Source: Cyanoderma ruficeps (lineage: Eukaryota; Chordata; Aves; Passeriformes; Timaliidae). From it: 64,000 nucleotides of DNA. Positions 14,701 through 62,000 of this stretch are shown in pieces. A program made the position numbers and the translations under genes. Position 1 is the stretch's first letter; each line of letters begins with the position of its first letter. The stretch spans positions 2,719,278 through 2,783,277 of the forward strand of contig VZDJ01007755.1 in NCBI GenBank assembly GCA_008694505.1. The letters are read 5' to 3'. A model generated the notes under the pieces. That model was not told the DNA's origin. It did no database searches and was given only the letters and a program-made list of their open reading frames with translations.

Positions 14701-17700
14701 AACATGGGGTTGAATGAGTTCTCATGTCTATCTTATGATCCCTCTGTGGAAAACAGAGGAGAGATCCTTACCCAGAACCCAAAGCTCAAGTTTTCCTTTC
14801 AGAATTAGACATTTCACCATAATTCCAGCTTCCTGAGAGTTCCCAAACAATGTTGTACCTATGAAGGTAAAGACCATATTTTGAAGCTTTGGAAGTTTTC
14901 ATAAAATAATGGTGTTGTCCTTTAGCTAAAATAAATGGTCTCTTCTATAAATGTTTTTCAGACTCTTTGATCTGTAATAGTATTTTCAATATTGTTTCAT
15001 ATATGACTATACAGCTCTGCATTTCACTTTGCCAATTGTTTAATATATTTTTTATGGAAGCTTTTGCAGCTTTCAGCCTTTCTGAATGTAGAAAAATAAT
15101 TTTTTTAGCAATATAATAGATGTTAAAACTCACAGGGTCATCTGCAAATTACTGGAATAATGGGCTTTTGCTTACAGGCAGATTTTCAGTCAGATATGAG
15201 TAATGAAGTGTAATTAATGTTGTTTTGGTTGAAAGATGAAAATGTAAGTGTAATTTACAAAGAAAATAAAAAGAAGTGCTATGTGCTTTGCCCTTCTTTG
15301 CAGTCTGTTAGCGAGAGGTAGTGAAGGGAAAATGATCACCAGCATTTTCAATAATTAACCTTTACCTCCTAGGCAGAAACCAATTTTTGAAAGGAAATTA
15401 ATTCTGAGGGAATATGATTGAAGTAATTTCCCCCTTTACGTCTTTGCTCTGTTGTCTTGCTGGTGGGACAAAGGAAAAATGAATATATATATATGTGTGT
15501 GCTTACTATCAGCACCTAACCTTCCCTTTCAGTAGATATTTGGTCTATTTCCTCTACTTCCTCACATTTTCTTTCCTAGGCACAAAGAACTTGGCTTTGA
15601 ATAATGGTGAGATATAAAAGAATGCATGTCAAACTTGCCTCTGAAAAACAGATATTTGTGTGCCATTAGCTGGTTTGTGCACAATAAAAGCCCATGTCCA
15701 TAGACATTGGGTATTTAGTGTATATAGATTTTGCTGTGGAATAGGTACTTATTCCTGGTTCTTCTGGTGGCTCATGATGGCATACTCTTAACATCTGGTT
15801 CTGTGCCTGATAAATTTCACTGGGCTCTTCCCTGCTTTTCCTCTGGGAGTGAGTACATTGTCCCAGCTCAGAGAAATGAGACAACCAGAGTAATGTGTTT
15901 CTGTTGGCTTGTGCTCTTAGACTATCTGAATATGTTGTAAAACATTAAAAATAAACCATCCTACAAAAACTTTGAAATACTCTTCTGGGCTGGGTTCTGC
16001 TGGTCTTGTAGCTATGGACTTTTCCAGCTGTGATTTTAAATTTGATCTCTTTTTTTTCCCCCCGTTTTCTTATTTGGGATCTACCTGTTGAGGTCTACTT
16101 GAAGGCCCAATCTCAGCTTTCACAGTTTTGATATTTTTCAGTTACAAAAGCCTGAAGAAAAGGTGATGGCATGCAAGTGACCAACCCTGTCCAGTCTAGT
16201 GTAGTTAGAAGTAACGCTAAAGACATGAAAATCAGTTTTAAGAAGCTGAGATCAACAGAATCTATAAGCATGTGCCTGGGGATAGTTTGTAGTGGAAATT
16301 AAACGTGTATGTGTAGCCTCAACTGCCAAACTATTAAAAAACCCCCAAAGCCAAGCAATTAAAAGGCAGAGATGAGACACTCCCATTTGACACGACCTTG
16401 TGGAAAGAATGCCAATGAATTAAGAGACTGCTTTAGTATCTTAGACAGCCAACAGCTTCAATGCCCTTTTAGTAGGAGCACCGCTGAGTATTAGTGCAAA
16501 AGTGCCAAATCCTGCCTGCTTCAAGAGAGAAGTCACACTGGCTTCAAGAATACTCTTAATGTGAATGCTAAATTGAGTACTGTGGATTTAGCTTGCAGTA
16601 TTTGCATGAATGGGAAATAATACAGTGAAATTAACTAACCAGTTATTCGTTAAAGGCTTTAAAAATAATTTGAAGTAGTAGCTTGCTTACGATTTAGTTA
16701 GTAATAGTTATATTCAGTAGATAATTTTCTGTATGGAAATGGACACTACTTCTATGACATTTCATTGTTTTGTTCTTTGGAGTAAGGAGAACTTTGGGAG
16801 CTAGCAGACCAAGAATTCAGAAGGAACTGAGGAATCACTCAGTAGATGTTGGCACAAATGGTCAATGTCTCTGTCCAGTTGCCTTACTATTCACAAAAGA
16901 AAACATTTTTAAGAAACATGCTCTTTTGAAAACTCACAACTTGGGAATTCATGCCTAGTGAACTTCTTGGGATGTATTACCTTGTATTTATAATGCAACA
17001 TAGCAACATAAACTCAAAAAACTTGAAGATGTGGAACATTTTTGAGAGCATTTTGAGACTTCCAGAAAGTAACAGCCAAGAGCAGAGCTGTGCCTTCTGT
17101 TGCATCTCTTTGGACATTCTGGCCCTGTTCAGCACAAGTAGTGTGTGCTGAGTAGTGTCTGAGACCTAAATTTCAGTAACGGTACTTTACCATATCAAAA
17201 TTTCCCACATATGGAAAAAAAAATTGGGAGTTTTAAGAAAAATCGCTGTTACTCACGCATTTAAGCAGTTGTTGACACTTCTATTTTAAAAAATTCCAAA
17301 TATCTATTTAGGTTACCAATGCCTTCGACTTCATGGAAAGACTATCAGAACATCTTTGTTTTCAGTTTAAATACTGATCGTGCAAGTATAGATGTGTTTA
17401 TCTTTGGCCATGCAAACAATTCACATCAGTGAGAACTACCATATGCTTCAAGTTAGTTGTATGTGTTTTTGGAATACCATCATCACCAGAAGATTCTTGT
17501 GTAAGAATTGGTTTAAGAACTTATAAAGCTGATAAAACCTGATTTGCTTAATCTAAGAATTTCTTTGTGCGTGGTGATAAATTCAGTTAACCACACTGAT
17601 AGGAAATTGCACTCAGAAATTGCTGCCATTCTCACTAATCTTTTTCAACAGATGTGTCTTTTTCATATTTACTTGCTAACTTCAAGTTGTTCTTGATAAT

Positions 17701-20700
17701 GTTATCAGCAAATGTTTATTTATAGGTGAAGATAAGGAGAGAAAAGACAGATTTTGATGAAAAGATCCAAGTAATATTTGTGTGTTCCAAGCAAAACATT
17801 TGTCTCTAAAGAATGGGACAGTTTCCACTTGCCCCTGGGATTTCTACTTCCACAGTTTTCAGGGTTTAGGAATAAAGAAATAAAGACTCTCATTTTAAGC
17901 ACTGGAGTAGTTTTCCTTGGGGCAGTCTTTTTTCTAGCCAAGCATCTGTAACGCTGAAGTACCATGGTACAAGTGTAAGCTTTTCTTCTTCGGTATTTTC
18001 AGTGTTTTTGGATTTTGAATTGGATGCACACTCTTGGTAGTTTAACCAAAAGACAAGTACTGAGTCTGTGAAATTTTGGTGTAAGTTGAATTGCTTTGTA
18101 GACACTGTAGCTCTATAGCATAATAATGACTTGGAGCAGCATTGCAGTGACGGTGTATACAAGAAGTACAGTTTGGGACACACAGCCTATTTTAGCTTGC
18201 TTTCTTTGGTCTTGCTTTCCTGGGTTTTTTATGGATATTGTAGAATTGGATCCAGTGAAAATGATCATAAGGTTTTAGAACGTGACCCCAAATGGTGAAT
18301 ACAAAGCATGAAGCAGCTTAGCTGTTTAAATCTGGGAATGATATCTATTTTAATACAAATGATATCTTAGCTATAAAGCTGTAAGAGAAAAGTAAAAATC
18401 TGTCTCTTTTCATTTGGTGTTTCCAAGTCACTTAAATAAAATTGAAACATATTTTATTTAATTTAACTTCCAGCATTTTTTAATGGGGTGGTAAGCTGGA
18501 CCATTTTTTTTTCCCATGGTAGGCATGTAAAATTATGCTTTAGTTATGTTGCTCCATAAATTTGTCTTCCAGGAATATGCTTGTTAAAATAGTGACAAAT
18601 ATATTCTATACAAAGATCAAGAGAGGCTACTGAAGTAGTTTTGTTGCTCTGTTTATTGTTTTGAGTGGAACACTGGATGTGAGAGACTATTAAAGTCATG
18701 GTAACACTAACACGTTTTGAAAGGAAGTGATTTAAAGATGTGAACTGGACATTATTATCTGCGCTGCAGTAATGCTCAAAACATTGTTTTTTCCTGAGCA
18801 AACGACCACATTAAAGAAAAAATCCTAAAGCATGTATAGATATGTTTGGTTGTGTGTTCGTGATGAAAAGAAGGAAATGAACCAGTTTCCTGACTTAAAA
18901 GCTTTTGGGAAGTCTGCCTGGCTTCTGCTCACAACTCAGTTTTGTGTCTTCAGGCTTAAAAGACTGGTTAAACCTTACATTTCTTGGGGTGGCTTCTGTG
19001 TGGGTGAAATTAGACAGAATGAGGTAAACGCGCCTTTATGAATGGGAGCAATGTTTCTTTGAAAGCTCCTTTATGCTTGATCCTTGCTATCCCATCACAG
19101 TGCTGTGGCTTAAGAGGAGCAGGGAAAAGCTGGGACCTGTTCCCCTTTGAAACTTCTGCTTGTCAGCTTTGCCCTGTGGAGAAATCAAAACCTGCTCTAT
19201 ACCCTAGGGAAATAACAGCACTGCTCATTCTCCAGTGACAGCATAGTACAGCTTTCCAAGGAAATGTGCTGCTGGTAGCACTGGAGGGGATGCTGTGGTG
19301 CCATAGCATGGTGGTGCTTCTTTTGCTTGCAAAGTCCCAGGTGCTAACCCTGCAACTATTTTTTAAGCCTATAGCCCTTTAAATTTCTTGACATATAAAT
19401 ATTCAAGATTATATCAAGTTTATCTTGCATTTCTGTTAATGCTCAGTCCTTAGATTTTGAATAAGTAATCTGTGACCACAGGGCTTTTCTTGCAAATTCG
19501 TGTGAATGTTTTCTTTTTGTTGTTGTTTTTATTCTTCTTTGTGGTCTTCTTTCAGGAGAGTGTTGCTCAGCAGGGAGGACACTGAATTATTGCTTCAATT
19601 AAGTGAATTACACTTCTGGACTTAATACTCTAATTCATGACTATAGGGGATTCATTTTGTCTTTTGTATCTCTGTTTTCCAGTCAATACCCTCATGGTAA
19701 TTTTGGAGTAAAGATTTTGGAGTAAAAATTTGAAATCTACAGATATAAAAGGATTATAATTCTATACCACTAAAAAGTATGCTGTAAAAATCTATTAAAA
19801 TTGCTTTACTATTCTGACAGCAGCAAACATGCATATACATACTTGTATACTTATATTTAATATACATTCAGAATGCACCCTGTAGCTTTTGCAGGATTTT
19901 GCAAATTCTAAACTTCCATTGAAAATAGAATAAAGGTCAAATTCTGCTTGTCTTACACATGTATGAAATGAACAGTTGTCCTATGGTGATGTGCTGCCAA
20001 GATTTGGACAATGGGGTCTTTCAGAAATGTTCCTCCTCCTCCAGTGTTAAACTCTGTGTGGTGACATGTGTGTGCACACAGAGAAGATCACAGTGAGTGA
20101 GCAGTGTATGCCTTTGTTTTTACTTTTTTAACCAAAGTGTGGTTTTCAGAACCCAGAAGCCAACCTGTTGTAGCTCACTAATGTGTAGTTACTGTTCCCC
20201 CAGGCACAGTATGTGGCTTGTGACTTTAATTGGTATTAGCATGGCTAATATAAAGAGGCAGTCAGAGGGTTCACATACGCATTTGAGGGTGCCACGGGAA
20301 CATAGGACATATGATATATATTCTCATATACAGAGCATACTGACTATTGGCGTGATTAGAAGAGGAAAAGGACATTCACAATATTTGTATAATCTCCGTC
20401 TCATTAAATTTGGTAGTGTAGGTAGATTTAAAAAAATGTTTTTTCATGCACTTGGTGTCTACACAGAGATTTTCAGATCCATAGAAGATTCAACTCATCT
20501 TCTTGTACTCAAAAATACTGTGCTGCAATAGGCTGTATGTAAAGCTTTCTCCTGTGGAAGAAGAATCTCCTGTGAATAAAGAAATAGACAATATAATAAT
20601 TTTGTCAAACGTTGTCAGAATGGCAGCATTCATTGCAACATGTCCTGGGATAGCTTTTTTGTGGTAAAGAATGACATTGTTTAATCTCATTTCACATGGA

Positions 20701-21380
20701 TTCCTCCTGTAATTAGGTTGCTAATTCTCTGAGTCCCCTTTTCTCTCCCATCCAGCATCTTAGCTGTGATGGCAGTTTGTGGCTAAGCTTGGCTAGCCAC
20801 AGCCAGCTGCAGTTTTGAAACTAGACCACCTTGCTAGTATGGTGTAGAGCCTGAGATATGCCATGCTGAGGACACACTCAGTGAGGCAGTGAAGATCCTC
20901 CAGTACAGAGCTTCAAGGAATTAAAATGCCATGGCTAGATATCTTGGGTAAAAAATGGGCACTTAAGTAACTCTCTCTGAACCGGGATATTTTTGCTTGT
21001 CTATAGTCTGTGTCAGAGGTAGAGCTATGATCTGAAAGACCAGGTTTGGGAGGCCTGGGAAAGGCTAGCCCTCATCACTGGACAGAACTTACACCCAGAG
21101 GAAGAGATATGCTTGGTAATGGAAACACTTAATCACTACACTAAGATCTTTGGAGAAGAGGGAAACTTTAAAGAATCCACAAGGTCTTTGATCTTTGAAA
21201 TTGTCTTGTTTAAAGGCCATGTAATTTTAGTAAACCAACCTGTGCTTTCCTCTGAAGACTTAGAATCCTACATGACAGCAGCAGCCGCAAGATACAACAG
21301 ACTTCTGGGGAAAAGCTTTTGCCAGGTCCAGTCTGAGCTGGTTGTGTTGAATGTCATGAGTTCTCAGATGGTTCTAAGTC
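8728..21380 (+). other. SLCO5A1: Intronic DNA, no exon seen
   Basis: AT-rich intronic sequence without a recognisable exon. It contains a CT run near 12210, AT/GT microsatellite sequence near 15485-15500, repeated CAATTT hexamers near 14345 and a 2 x 14-base tandem at 19701-19728. A moderately GC-rich patch lies at about 12600-12850. A block rich in TAAT cores (including CTAATTAG) lies at about 13420-13520. The longest open frame, 20097-20531 on the + strand, resembles nothing I know. Confidence 0.5.
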
Positions 21381-21510
21381 ACCCTGATATTAGCTCAGTT
21401 GGTTAGAGCATGGTACTGTTAATGCCAAGGTCATGGATTTGATCCCTGTGCGGGCCATTCACTTAGGAAGGTGGGTGGGTTCCAGCTCAGAATATCCTGT
21501 GGTTCTGTGA
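21381..21510 (+). mobile_element. tRNA-Ile-derived SINE with CR1 tail (TguSINE1-like)
   Basis: Bases about 21384-21457 align by eye with vertebrate tRNA-Ile. An intact A box (tagctcagttgg) lies at 21391-21402, followed by the anticodon arm and a B box with two changes (gatttgatcc) at 21436-21445, ending in gggcca. The tail that follows (cattcacttaggaaggtggg, then tccagctcagaatatcctgt) is the 3' end of a CR1 LINE. This head and tail combination is what I know as TguSINE1 of passerine birds. The anticodon loop reads CTGTTAA (GTT), which an isoleucine tRNA would not have, so it is a retroposon and not a working tRNA gene. Confidence 0.88.
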
Positions 21511-24155
21511 GGTGGGGTAGGTGTGAGTGACCTGCAGATGTGCTTTCCTAGAGGGACCATTGTTCCCACAGAATTGTGATATGACTTGTCAGCACTGAAC
21601 ATGTGTGGCTAATGCAGGAACTCAGAGGGGCGCAATCCTGCATTTCAGTGCAGCCCAGTCAGGAGAGATTCAGATCGATGTTGTAGGCCATATGTCTGTA
21701 TTAACAGTAGTTTCCTCCTTTTATCTGTTGAAGATGATTTATGGTTTGGAGCAGAGCTTTTAACTCATGAAATGTACATCACCTCTGTTTTATCGTGGGA
21801 AAGGACATATTAGTGCTATTTTACAGCATAGCTTTTTGCAACCTAGAAATAGTAAGGCAGTGTGCGGATTGAAGCACCGGTCAAGCTTATGGCTGTGAGG
21901 TTATAAGACAAATCCTGGATTTCCTTAGGTGCAATTTCAAAATCATCTGGATACTGTGTGCCCTGCCTTAGCATCGCAGTACTCCAGCATGTCCCTTGAT
22001 AAAAATGTTTGTTACTTCCATTGAAAGGTCTTGGCTGTCACATCTGTGCAACTCCCTAGATCAAGACCCCAGATTATGGCCTGAAGAGGGAGGACCAAAA
22101 AGAGTTAGCTGAAATCCCTGGCAGAAGGCTGAAAGGAGGGTGCTTATACATCATCTACATGTTTTTGAATCTTTTTCATCCAAAAGCTGGAGACATTCTG
22201 GTGCTCTGAGTGGAAAAAATTTTGACCACTTTCCGTAGAATTTTTTACGTGAAGCAGGTACAATTTTGATGACGTTCTTACTGAATCTGTTTTCCAGTTA
22301 AGTTCCCTTTCTATATCATCCAGTAATTCTGGTGGTCTACTTGGGAATCAAAAATGTCTTTATTCCTGAATATAGCCGTGAGGGCTGTGACAGGAATTTT
22401 AAGGGTCCAGGACCCTTGAGTAGCCTGCCAGGGTGGCTTAGGGAGCCCTCCACTTCCACAGCAAGGTTTGAAAGTTTGGGGCAGATTCTTTCAAGTACCT
22501 AATTTTGAAATACTGAAATGTTATACTTGCCATGCTCTGTTTAGTCCCATTTATAGGTCTAAATCATTTTCTTGCATTTGGTGTCCAATTTCTGATATTG
22601 ACCATCATTAGATGCTGAAAAAGATGCTGCAGTGTGTCCTAAAATGGCAAATTTTAAGAACTTACCTGGTGATGCTTCCTCCTGCCATTGACCAGGGACA
22701 TGAAAGCTCTGTGTTTTCTGAAAGATTCAAAAGTGACATTTTACCTGTAATTTACATTAAAAACAAATACATCTTGAAGCCTGAACAGTATATTGTAATT
22801 TTAAAATACTCCTGAAATAGTCAACAGGATTTCTTCCTCTAAAGAAGAATAGTGTACAGTGTTACTTTTATCTTTATTGTGCAATGTTTCTGCTTACAAA
22901 GAAAACACTCTGAAGTTTCCAGGTGTACAAAATGTGCTATTTGAGTAGTGATTTGAAACCCAAGCAGTGGGTGCATTTTGCTGCTTTCAGTGGTGGAACT
23001 AAAGCTGAATTAATGCAGCATAAGTATTTTTTTTGAATACTGAAGTGAATGGATTAGGTCAGTCTTTTACTCTCTTTGTGTTTCCTCTCTAAAGATTTTA
23101 GAGATCTGAGTTTGTTGTAGTTGTCTGAATCAATTTTCTAAGCAAACATTTGTAGAACAAAATTTATTATTGGTTGTGGGAGTGTGAAGATAGTTTTTTG
23201 TTTGTTGTTTTTTTTTTTTTCCCCTCCTCATGATGTGTATTTTGCAAATAACAGTTACTGTGGGGTTTATCTAACCACTAACTCTGCTAAGGAGCAGAGT
23301 TTCAATGTCTCATGGAACATTTTAGGCATACAGAGAATTGTTTACAATCAATTCAGTAGGGAACATGGCTGGAATAAATTTAAATAGTGAACACAGTTCA
23401 TTATGTGAAAAGGACTTCAGGAAAATCTATTTATTCAAAATCACAGTTTCATAAAAACCAAAAATGTGTTTACAAAAGAAAGACTTAAAAGTGATAAAAC
23501 TCTGTAATCAATTTGTGGTCTGGCAGCATTTTTTAGTATAGGCAGTTTTACCTTTTGTGGTAGCTTCTGTGATTTTTTTTTTTTTTGCTGCAGTAAGGCT
23601 CTCTTTTTACTTGTGAGAATGCTCTTTTTCTCCGTTCTCTTATTTCAAAACATAAAACAGAAATGTGCAAGTTATTTTGGGTTAATCAGGCAGATTTAGT
23701 GATTTCTTTTGGGTTATTTTATCTGTGAGATATAATTTACTGTAAGAGGTAACGTGGAAACTCAAGCTGTAACAACTCAGTTGTGCTTCTTCAGCTGCTG
23801 CAGTCCAGGATTCAGCACGTCTGATTGAGGATGGGACCAAAAAGGACGGAGTCTGCTTATTTCTGTTGTGGACAGGGTCTAGTCCAGTAACCATCTGGAT
23901 CTAGAGAGAGAATTACAGAGAATTAGGTAATCAGCTCTTTCATGTGCTGCTAGAGGATCTGCAGCAGCTGAGCAAGTGTTGCCGTGCTGGAGCCTGGGTT
24001 TTGGTGTACAAGATCTGTGAGTGGACAGCAGGGACCAGCCCTTCCACCCCCTTGCCTTTTATATTTACAGCCTGACCATATGGGAAGCAGGGCAGAAGCG
24101 TCTTAAAAGGAATGGGTGCTGCAAGATATATTAAGAAAGGGAAGAGATATTGTAG
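21511..24155 (+). other. SLCO5A1: Intronic DNA, no exon seen
   Basis: Intron between the SINE and the CR1 copy at 24.16 kb. Only short, unrecognised open frames occur. T-rich runs lie near 23208 and 23575. I see no splice-flanked coding sequence. Confidence 0.5.
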
Positions 24156-25400
24156 GGGATTGGAATGGAATGGGATAGGATGGAATGGAGTGGAATAGAA
24201 CAGAGCATTTCAGTTGGAAGGGACCTACAACTATCATCTCATCCAGCTGCCTGACTGCTTTGGGACTGATCAGAAACTAAAACCTGTTACTAAGGGAATT
24301 GTCCAAATGCCTCGTAAACACACTGATAAGTCTGGCACCTCCCTAGGAAACCTTCATGAGTGTTCGACCTGCCTCTCCATAAAGAAATATTTCCTAAGAT
24401 CCAATGTAAACCTCCCCTGATGAAGCTTTGAACCATTGCAATGTGTCCTGTCACTGGATACCAGAGAGAAAAGAGAGTGAATTAAGGTCCCCTCCTCAGG
24501 AAACTGTAGAGCAATGAGGTTGTCCCTCAACCTCCTTTTCTCTAGAGAAGCCTTAAGTCCTTAGCTGTTTCTCATAGATCATTCCTTCCAGCCCTTTCAC
24601 CAGCTTTGTTGTCCTTATCTGCACCTATTTTCAAGGACCTTAAATTGTGGTGCTCAGAAGTGCACACAGTGCTCCAGGTGAGGCTGGACCAGTGCTGAGC
24701 ACAGTGGGATAATCACCTTCCTTGAGCAGCTGGTGATTCTGTATTATTGCTGATGCACCCCAGGATAGAGTTTGTCCTGTTGGCTTCCAGGACATGCTGC
24801 TGATTCTTGCTGTGCCTGCTGCCAGCCCGCAGCCCCAGATCCCTTTCTGCAGAGAGGCTCTCCAGCCACTCTTCTCCCAGTTTATGCTTGTGCCTGATTA
24901 GTCCATCCCAGCTACAGAATCTGGTATTTTGACTTTCATGCCATGAATCACTGTCCAGTGCTCCAGTCTGTGTAGATCCCTCTCCAAAGCCTCTTGTCCC
25001 CCCAAAGAGTCAGCAGCACCTCCCGGTTTGGGATCATCAGCAAGTGTGCTAATGATGGATTCAACTCCTGCCTGCAGGTCCTTGGTAAATGTACTGAACA
25101 GAGCTGGCCCTAGAATTGACCCCTGGGGAACACCACTGGTAACCAGTTGCCCCCTTTGAGCTCTGCCCTTCAGGCAGTTCTTCACCCAGCACAGCCTGCA
25201 GCCACTCCTCCCACAGCTGGACATGTTGTCCTGGAGGATGCTGTGAGGGACAGTATCAGAAGCATTACTAAAACACGGAAAAAACACATCCATCACCTTT
25301 TCTTCATCCACTGGGTGGGTGACCTTACCATAGAAAGATAACAAGTTAGTTAAATTTAAGGACTTTCCTTTTGTGAACCTGTGTTCTGTCAATCTCTGAA
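24156..25400 (-). mobile_element. CR1 LINE, 5' truncated, with partial reverse transcriptase
   Basis: Read on the minus strand, this is the 3' part of a CR1 element. The + strand shows the reversed CR1 tail (ttggaagggacctacaacta), then blocks such as gctccaggtgaggctggacc. At 24898-25392 an open minus-strand frame encodes a reverse transcriptase piece with GVPQGSILGPALF followed by LADDPKPGGAADS. This corresponds to the palm motif around the catalytic aspartates (FADDTKLGG in CR1). The thumb region looks deleted or degraded after that. The 3' end is followed by an expanded GGAAT-like array at about 24157-24205. The element is dead: it lacks the 5' part of ORF2 and all of ORF1. Confidence 0.88.
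24157..24205. repeat. GGAAT-like simple repeat at CR1 3' end
   Basis: The run ggaatggaatgggataggat and the following variants form an imperfect pentamer array. It directly adjoins the 3' end of the minus-strand CR1 and is probably an expansion of that element's short terminal repeats. Confidence 0.75.
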
Positions 25401-59973
<34,573 letters not shown>

Positions 59974-62000
59974 ACCCCTGGCTTGGTAATGTAATATTTA
60001 GTTTTGTTGGTTGGCTTAGTTACGGCGCCTTGTAAAACACCTGTGCCTTCTATTTTTAATCTAAATGTAACATGTGATAAAACCAACAAAGCTTGATGCA
60101 AACAACCATAATGTGTTCCTGAGGGCTGGATACCTCAAACCAACCCGAGTTCTTATTTCTCCCCTCCCGACAATGGAGTTTTAAAAATTGTGTTTGTAAT
60201 TATTTCAGATGTGTCCATTAAATGTCCATGCTCTGATCTAATATCATTGTAAAATTGAGGTGTTACGAACAGCAGAAGTCAGTGGAAGAGTGACAAAAAC
60301 TCATATTGTTGATGTCTAGACTCACCAAAATGCTTAAATGTATTGTCAACTTCATATCCGCAAATTGTATTTTTAATAGATGAGCAATTACTGTGAGTTC
60401 TGCTACAAAGCACAACTGAACTTATTTAAACTATGCAACTTATTTGGATAATTGTATGTGCAGCAAATTAAGTTCAAAGCTTGCTTTTAAAGACCTTACT
60501 GCAATTGAATTTGAAAGGGGCTATTTTCAGGCATAATCATTAAATTAAAAAAATAACATAAGGTTTAAAGTACTGTTAATAACATGTCAAGCCATACAAG
60601 AGTTGTACATCAGGTAACATTTGCAAATGTTGAGTTGTAACATCTTTATCCTGTCAAAATGTGCATTAATTTTCATAATTGGGATGTAGTCATTCTTCAC
60701 AAAGTATATAGGACACTGTAATGCTTGAAGTAAAAAACTTCAGTATTGGTTTATAGTAACATTGAGATGTAGGAATCATACATACATACCAGAGCAGTTA
60801 TGTGCATATTTCTGCAATGTTATTTGGGTGGCTGTTACTAGCACCAAATCCATACCTTCCAGAAGAAGAAAACAGCTGGTTATAGCTTGGCAGGAAGTTT
60901 GGCTGTCCCTCAGAATTGTGTGCCAGTCTAGTTCAGCTTCAGTGGGAAAGTCCAGAGGGAGGGCTGATGGCCTCGTCTGGTGTCTGGAGCCTGGCGGGTC
61001 CCTGGCAGCCAGCGGCAGCAGAGTTCAGGCTGCAGGAGTGAGCAGAGGAGCCCCTCTGGGGGCTGTGAGCAGCCTGCCCACCCTGGTGGCAGCTGGGAGG
61101 CTCTCCCTGGCACCGAGGGGGCACTGAGCACCCTGACACCCAGGGCAGCTGGCAGGGTGGGGCTGCCTCAGACCCTCTCGTTTCTGCCACGCTTTGGCCT
61201 CTGCAGCTGCCTGGTGCTGGGCAGGCTGGTGGGACAGGCCTGGAGGTCCTGGTTGTGTGGTTTGTCCCACACATCTGCCTTTCTTTTTCTCACCTTCACT
61301 GAAAGCTCCTGTGAAGGCAAAGGGTGAGTTTGTCTCTTCTTTGGCCCTCCAGGTGAAGAGCTAAGAATAGAAATTATCGGCAAGGGTGGACTCACAGGAA
61401 CTGATGTGGCCTTTGTTTATTCCAAATTACTGTAGTGTGTTCTCTCCCTGGGAGATGCTGAGACTTTCTGATCAAATGTGCTTGGCATTTCATTTCTTGC
61501 TCTGGAGGCTTTGTAGTGCCATGCTCATGAAGTACTAATGATGTCTCAAAGGGCAGAAAATTATGTCAGTTGGACACTGGGAAGTCAAGGCTGTATTTTG
61601 CCCTGCAGGGGAAGTCTTAGAAGTGTAGGCGATTAAAAAGCAGTCTTTTAAGAGGACTCATGGGTAGGCTGGTTTGGATTTTGCTGAGTAGAGAACTTGT
61701 GTGAAAATAAATAGGAAATAGCAGAGCTTCTAGATATTTTTGAACAGTTATTGCTGATTTAATTTTTCAATTTAGAACATATGTATTGATCAAATATTAT
61801 ATGGAACCAAGTCCTTGAAAATAAAGGCAGTACTCTTGTTGGCATCCATTGAGTTGTCCTGGGAAGAGTAGATTTCCCTCTCTGCCTTTGCCAACTGCCT
61901 TTTGTCATCACCTGGATCCTCTTGACCAGCACATGGGACTACCCATGGGGCTGCTTATTTCAGAATGTCTCAGTCCATTTATGTAGTTTGTAACAATTCT
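59974..62000 (+). other. SLCO5A1: SLCO5A1 3' UTR and downstream flank (end not fixed)
   Basis: The region after the stop is AT-rich with no coding frame I can support. ATTAAA hexamers occur at 60217 and 60544, and AATAAA at 61706 and 61820. Further AATAAA copies lie downstream at 62207, 62962, 63091 and 63913. Without transcript data I cannot say which is used, so the right boundary given is arbitrary. A GC-rich patch at about 60950-61270 interrupts the AT-rich sequence. Confidence 0.5.

Noticed and set aside
20097..20531. 144-codon open frame on the + strand
   Set aside because: No recognisable domain, no splice signals suiting an OATP exon, low-complexity residue use. Likely chance in intron.
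21384..21457. Functional tRNA gene
   Set aside because: The body is isoleucine-like but the anticodon is GTT, the acceptor stem is poorly paired and the sequence continues into a CR1 tail. It is a SINE head.
60762..61127. 121-codon + frame in the GC-rich patch
   Set aside because: Open frames are expected by chance in GC-rich DNA, and an equally long frame lies on the other strand.
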